Assembly (NCBI GenBank): GCA_947445425.1
Contig: CANFFA010000059.1
Span: 1 to 10,003, forward strand
Direction of reading: 5' to 3'
Length of the DNA: 10,003 nucleotides
Source of the DNA: Paludibacteraceae bacterium
GTDB lineage: Bacteria; Bacteroidota; Bacteroidia; Bacteroidales; Paludibacteraceae
Shown here: positions 6,820-10,003 of the stretch, in pieces
Numbering within the stretch: the first letter of the stretch is position 1
How the letters are laid out: every line of letters starts with the position of its first letter
Program-made: the position numbers and the translations under genes
Notes under the pieces: generated by a model
What the model saw: the letters and a program-made list of their open reading frames with translations, nothing else
What the model was told of the DNA's origin: nothing
Databases searched by the model: none

Positions 6820-7638
6820 ATGAGAAATTGGACAACAATTAAACAATACGAAGACATTAAGTTTGAGTATTTTGAGGGGATTGCAAAAATCACCATCAAT
6901 CGCGAAGAAGTACGTAATGCTTTTCGCCCACAAACAAGTACCGAAATGCTGGATGCCATGGACATTTGTCGTGAACGTAGTGATATCGGGGTGATAGTAT
7001 TTACGGGTGCCGGAGATACGGCTTTTTGTGCCGGTGGTGACCAAAAAGTGAAAGGAATTGGTGGATATATTGATGAACAAGGTGTTCCGCGATTGAACAT
7101 TCTTGATTTACACAAAGCCATTCGCTCTATCCCTAAACCTGTGATTGCTATGGTAAATGGTTTTGCAATTGGTGGAGGACATGTTTTACATGTGGTTTGC
7201 GATTTGACCATTGCATCTGAAAATGCAATTTTTGGACAAACTGGTCCTAAAGTTGGTAGTTTTGATGCTGGATTTGGGTCCTCCTATTTGGCACGTTGCG
7301 TGGGACAGAAAAAAGCCAGAGAAATTTGGTTCCTTTGTAAACAGTATTCAGCCCTAGAAGCCGAAGAGATGGGAATGGTGAACAAGGTAGTTCCATTGGC
7401 AGAATTAGAAGATACAACGGTGGATTGGTGCCAACAAATTCTAGCCAATAGTCCTATGGCCATTCGTATGATCAAACGTGGACTGAATGCCGAACTAGAC
7501 GGTCAACGTGGTTTAATGGAAATGGCTGGTGATGCTACTTTGATGTATTATTTAATGGAAGAGGCGCAAGAAGGAAAACATGCATTCTTGGAGAAACGTA
7601 AACCAGATTTCCAAAAGTTTCCTAAATTCCCAGGATAA
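6820..7638 (+). CDS. menB: 1,4-dihydroxy-2-naphthoyl-CoA synthase MenB
   Basis: MenB is a crotonase-fold enzyme that closes the second ring of the naphthoquinone from o-succinylbenzoyl-CoA by an intramolecular Claisen condensation. Landmarks are [11 protein letters not shown] (27-37), the AGGDQ oxyanion-hole segment (71-75), the crotonase signature ending in IGGGH (117-121), and [12 protein letters not shown] (138-149) with catalytic Asp149. The C-terminal tail has [10 protein letters not shown], where Tyr244 aligns with E. coli Tyr258, and ends KFPKFPG as E. coli MenB ends in a similar KF-rich tail. Gly142 in QTGPK marks the bicarbonate-requiring subtype (E. coli Gly156); the other subtype has Asp there. 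The length of 272 residues fits the family. The ATG lies 138 nt after menD, a gap holding the octamer repeat and nothing else recognised. menC overlaps its stop by one base (TAATG), implying translational coupling. Confidence 0.97.
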   Translation: MRNWTTIKQYEDIKFEYFEGIAKITINREEVRNAFRPQTSTEMLDAMDICRERSDIGVIVFTGAGDTAFCAGGDQKVKGIGGYIDEQGVPRLNILDLHKAIRSIPKPVIAMVNGFAIGGGHVLHVVCDLTIASENAIFGQTGPKVGSFDAGFGSSYLARCVGQKKAREIWFLCKQYSALEAEEMGMVNKVVPLAELEDTTVDWCQQILANSPMAIRMIKRGLNAELDGQRGLMEMAGDATLMYYLMEEAQEGKHAFLEKRKPDFQKFPKFPG

Positions 7639-8705
7639 TGGACTTGAAGGTAAGTTTTCATCCTTATTCTCTGATCTTTAAAAAGCCCAGCGGCACTTCT
7701 CGCGGTATACTTACCACCAAGGAAACTTGGATTGTAAAAGTATGGCAAGAGTCCTCGCCTGGGCTTTTTGGCTTGGGAGAGTGTGCCTTGTTTCGGGGAT
7801 TGAGTTGTGACGATAGACCTGATTATGAGGAAATATTAGCTAGTCTGTCACCTAATCTTCCGCCTTTAGATACACTTGCCGAGAAAATAAAAGATTTTCC
7901 CTCCATTTTGTTTGGAGTTGAAACTGCCCTTGCAGATCTTAAAAATGGTGGAAAAAGAGTGATCTATCCTTCCGCCTTTAGTGAGGGTAAGCAGTCCATT
8001 CGCATCAACGGTTTGATTTGGATGGGTACAAAATCAGAAATGCAGTCGCAAATTAAGGTGAAAATAGCACATGGTTTCAGCTGTTTGAAACTAAAAATTG
8101 GAGCCATTGACTTTGAGGCTGAACTTGATTTGTTGAAGGCCATTCGTCAGGAGTTTGATGCCAATACCATTGAGTTAAGGGTGGATGCCAACGGTGCCTT
8201 TTCGCCTCAAGATGCTTTGTCCAAATTAGATCAATTAGCAAAACTGAAACTTCACTCCATCGAGCAGCCTATCAAAGCTGGTCAATGGGAAGAGATGGCC
8301 AGACTTTGTGAGCAGACGCCACTTCCCATTGCTTTGGATGAAGAGTTGATTGGTATAAATGATCTTACTCAGAAGAAATCGCTTTTAGAAACCATTCGTC
8401 CGCAATATATTATCCTAAAACCCAGTTTGCACGGTGGTTTTGCCGGGTCAGAAGAGTGGATTTCTTTGGCAAATGAACAAAAAATAGATTGGTGGGCTAC
8501 CTCTGCTTTGGAGTCTAATATTGGTTTGAATGCCATTGCTCAGTGGTGTGCCATCCAAAAGAATGAGATGCCACAAGGTCTTGGGACAGGGCAACTTTAT
8601 ACCAATAATTTTGAGTCTCCTCTGAACTTGCAGGGGGAAAGCTTGTTTTATTTAGTAGATAAAAAATGGTCATTTGATTTTCAAGATAATTCATTTCTAT
8701 TATGA
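7638..8705 (+). CDS. menC: o-succinylbenzoate synthase MenC
   Basis: MenC is an enolase-superfamily enzyme that dehydrates SHCHC to o-succinylbenzoate in menaquinone synthesis. An N-terminal capping domain (about 1-110, with GECALFRGLS at 47-56) precedes the barrel. The catalytic set is complete. KLKIG holds Lys151 and Lys153. The metal ligands are Asp183 (VDANGAF), Glu209 (EQP) and Asp234 (ALDEE). Lys261 (LKPSLHGG) is the second active-site lysine, and TSALESNIGL (288-297) is a typical barrel-end segment. At 355 residues it is within the usual range. Some enolase-superfamily relatives are dipeptide epimerases or N-acylamino-acid racemases, but position in a men operon and the 1-nt overlap with menB favour MenC. 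Its stop overlaps the next gene by four bases (ATGA). Confidence 0.93.
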   Translation: MDLKVSFHPYSLIFKKPSGTSRGILTTKETWIVKVWQESSPGLFGLGECALFRGLSCDDRPDYEEILASLSPNLPPLDTLAEKIKDFPSILFGVETALADLKNGGKRVIYPSAFSEGKQSIRINGLIWMGTKSEMQSQIKVKIAHGFSCLKLKIGAIDFEAELDLLKAIRQEFDANTIELRVDANGAFSPQDALSKLDQLAKLKLHSIEQPIKAGQWEEMARLCEQTPLPIALDEELIGINDLTQKKSLLETIRPQYIILKPSLHGGFAGSEEWISLANEQKIDWWATSALESNIGLNAIAQWCAIQKNEMPQGLGTGQLYTNNFESPLNLQGESLFYLVDKKWSFDFQDNSFLL

Positions 8706-9268
8706 GAAACTTAACTATTTGGGCACTCGTATTACTCAGCCTTTTTGTTCCAATTATAGCTCAATCTGCTTCTATAGATTCAGTTCATACTGAAAGACCT
8801 CACTATTTGTTACATATCAGTTCTCCTATTGGACTCATTAGTAAAATTGGTTTTAAGTTTGAATCTAGGAGTGCTAATGTTGGTAATTTGGTATGTATAA
8901 ACCGTTATTTTAATGGTGGGTTCCCAGATTATCCAGGAACTCAACTTGCATTTGAAAGGAGATATTATAAAGCAGTTGAATTTTCGAAAAGAAGTGAGAA
9001 TTTCTTCTATGCTAAGCTTCTTGCTGGATATCAAGAAGAGCGGGCGGCTTCTGGTGAAAGCTTTTTTAGGAAATCAGCGGTTCCAAGTGGAAATTATGCC
9101 GGTTTGGGTATAGGAATTGGTAGAAGGGTGAATTTCCGTCATTCCTTTTTAGAATTAAATGGTGGGATGAAAGGTGTACTCTCTTCTGCCAAACAAGATA
9201 AAAGTTTTTATATTACTGGGCCTGCTTCTGTTTTAGAACTACATCTGAATTGGGGTTTCCGGTTTTGA
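8702..9268 (+). CDS. putative small outer-membrane beta-barrel protein
   Basis: I do not recognise a named family. The 188-residue product starts with a clear Sec signal peptide: Arg3, a hydrophobic core about 6-20, then AQSAS, with cleavage likely after Ala20 or Ala23. The mature part has alternating hydrophobic/polar stretches, many Gly and aromatic residues, and segments such as YAGLGIGIGRRVNF (132-145) and ELNGGMKGVL (151-160). It ends in GFRF with a terminal Phe, the pattern of outer-membrane barrel proteins recognised by BamA. It may belong to one of the small barrel families found in Bacteroidota (DUF3575-like), but this is inference. The start ATG overlaps the menC stop by ATGA, so it is probably translated from the men transcript, which is unusual for a surface protein. 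One cysteine (Cys65) lies in the mature region, so it is not a lipoprotein anchor. Confidence 0.65.
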   Translation: MRNLTIWALVLLSLFVPIIAQSASIDSVHTERPHYLLHISSPIGLISKIGFKFESRSANVGNLVCINRYFNGGFPDYPGTQLAFERRYYKAVEFSKRSENFFYAKLLAGYQEERAASGESFFRKSAVPSGNYAGLGIGIGRRVNFRHSFLELNGGMKGVLSSAKQDKSFYITGPASVLELHLNWGFRF

Positions 9269-9325
9269 GTATATTGAGCTTGAAAATACCAGAGTATCAA
9301 ATCTTAAATATAAACAGTTATAAAG

Positions 9326-9709
9326 ATGAAAAATACATTGTCAATTGCTTCTATATCAGGCTTGATCTGTGTCGTATTGGGTGCCTTTGGAGCCCATGCC
9401 TTAAAACCATTGTTATCACCTCACATGCTTACTGTCTATGAGACAGGGGTACGCTATCAGTTTTATCATACCTTGGCGATTATTTTAATTGTGGTTTTGT
9501 ATCAGTTTAATAAAAGTAAGAAATTGGTAATCGCTTCCTACTTTTTCTTTGCAGGGATACTCTTATTTAGTGGCTCCTTGTACTTATTGGCTTTGACCAG
9601 TATTCATCAAAACAGTTGGACTTGGTTAGGACCTATTACGCCTTTGGGTGGATTATGTTTCATTATTGGCTGGGTATATCTTTTTTTTGGAGCTAAAAAA
9701 TTAAACTGA
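9326..9709 (+). CDS. DUF423 family four-helix membrane protein
   Basis: This is a 127-residue inner-membrane protein of the DUF423 family (E. coli YgdD is a member), whose biochemical function is unknown to me. Family hallmarks are GAFGAHAL (19-26), YQFYHTLA (44-51), GILLFSGSLYLLAL (77-90) and GPITPLGGLCFIIGW (102-116). Four hydrophobic segments are evident at about 5-25, 47-62, 67-90 and 103-122, and there is no signal peptide cleavage site. It begins 57 nt after the preceding gene with no promoter core visible between them, so it is probably the last gene of the men transcript. The strong hairpin at 9786-9830 closes the unit. Co-transcription with menaquinone genes is not evidence of a role in that pathway. 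Confidence 0.88.
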   Translation: MKNTLSIASISGLICVVLGAFGAHALKPLLSPHMLTVYETGVRYQFYHTLAIILIVVLYQFNKSKKLVIASYFFFAGILLFSGSLYLLALTSIHQNSWTWLGPITPLGGLCFIIGWVYLFFGAKKLN

Positions 9710-9785
9710 TTTTATCAATTTAGAATAGATTTATTTTTAGAAAAGCTATAACTACATTTTATAGATCAGTACCTATAAAATACAA

Positions 9786-9830
9786 AACAAGCCCATCAAA
9801 CTGTTATCAATACTGTTTGATGGGCTTGTT
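9786..9830 (+). terminator. perfect 16-bp hairpin closing the men transcript, probably bidirectional
   Basis: AACAAGCCCATCAAAC (9786-9801) pairs without mismatch with GTTTGATGGGCTTGTT (9815-9830) around a 13-nt loop. On the + strand only the CTTGTT of the arm itself supplies T residues. On the - strand the arm is followed by a longer T-rich run (complement of about 9773-9787). It may therefore stop transcription from both sides. It lies 76 nt after the DUF423 stop. Confidence 0.85.
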
Positions 9831-9990
9831 ACATGAAAGCTTTCAGAGTAATTATTGCTTTATTTTATTTTGTTTTAAAATGTTATTAATGTATTTATTT
9901 ATAGATGTTTATCTGTATTCTGTTAGCTTGTGATTGAAATTTAAAATATTTTTTTGAAAAATAATTCATGAGTTTTTAAAAAGAAAGTAC

Positions 9991-9998
9991 TACTTTTG
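9991..9998 (+). promoter_or_regulatory. TAnnTTTG promoter core for a gene beyond the right edge
   Basis: TACTTTTG matches the -7 consensus exactly. It is embedded in the same 11-base string, ACTACTTTTGT (9989-9999), as the permease promoter candidate at 2246-2256. No clear TTG lies at the expected -33 distance, so only the -7 half is supported. The gene it would serve is outside the window. Confidence 0.4.
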
Positions 9999-10003
9999 TC
10001 TCG

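Larger units (their letters stand above)
9710..10003. other. gene-free AT-rich region at the right edge
   Basis: After the DUF423 stop I see the hairpin at 9786-9830 and then AT-rich DNA with no credible open frame on either strand. A promoter core close to the right end (listed separately) suggests a rightward gene starting beyond the window. Confidence 0.6.

Noticed and set aside
6792..7211. 139-residue open frame on the minus strand opposite menB
   Set aside because: It is a shadow of menB, rich in Cys/Pro/Ser/Thr, with no recognisable domain, and the + strand is clearly the conserved MenB coding sequence.
9834..9845. 12-bp perfect palindrome TGAAAGCTTTCA just after the terminator
   Set aside because: Too short and isolated to call an operator. 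No second copy is seen near another gene, so chance is a fair explanation.

Overview
The window looks like chromosomal DNA from a member of the Bacteroidota. The base composition is AT-rich and the intergenic DNA is very AT-rich. Ribosome-binding sites are weak or absent. There are TAnnTTTG-type promoter cores, as used by the Bacteroidota primary sigma factor, and a small C-terminal-Phe outer-membrane barrel protein. The menaquinone genes fit an organism that uses menaquinone. A placement near the Chitinophagaceae/Sphingobacteriales is only an impression. All eight supported genes are on the + strand, and I found no RNA genes, CRISPR, IS elements or phage genes.

Layout. (1) Positions 1-285 are gene-free, AT-rich leader DNA with one weak promoter candidate. 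(2) Positions 286-2049 encode a 587-residue carboxyltransferase-domain protein of the oxaloacetate decarboxylase alpha / pyruvate carboxylase B / transcarboxylase 5S family. Its metal site is intact, but the biotin-carrying lysine and the catalytic Thr/Ser appear to be lost. It is a single-gene unit closed by a hairpin terminator at 2150-2179. (3) Positions 2341-3795 encode an APC-superfamily (CAT/YfnA-like) amino acid permease with its own promoter candidate and a downstream hairpin. (4) Positions 3868-8705 form a menaquinone cluster: menF, menD, menB and menC. (5) menC overlaps by ATGA a signal-peptide-bearing putative outer-membrane barrel protein (8702-9268). A DUF423 four-helix membrane protein follows (9326-9709), and a perfect 16-bp hairpin (9786-9830) ends the unit. 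A promoter core at 9991-9998 points to a gene beyond the right edge.

How the genes work together. MenF converts chorismate to isochorismate. MenD adds a succinyl-semialdehyde unit from 2-oxoglutarate to give SEPHCHC. MenC dehydrates SHCHC to o-succinylbenzoate. MenB closes the second ring of o-succinylbenzoyl-CoA to give DHNA-CoA. MenH, MenE, the DHNA-CoA thioesterase, MenA and the methyltransferase are not in the window, so they must be elsewhere or be replaced. The carboxyltransferase-like protein and the permease are separate transcription units with no evident link to menaquinone.

Most of the window is housekeeping. The two places worth a second look are the carboxyltransferase-like protein, which keeps its fold and metal site but seems to have lost biotin chemistry, and an ordered 8-bp-periodic repeat at the menD-menB junction that also supplies the menD stop codon.
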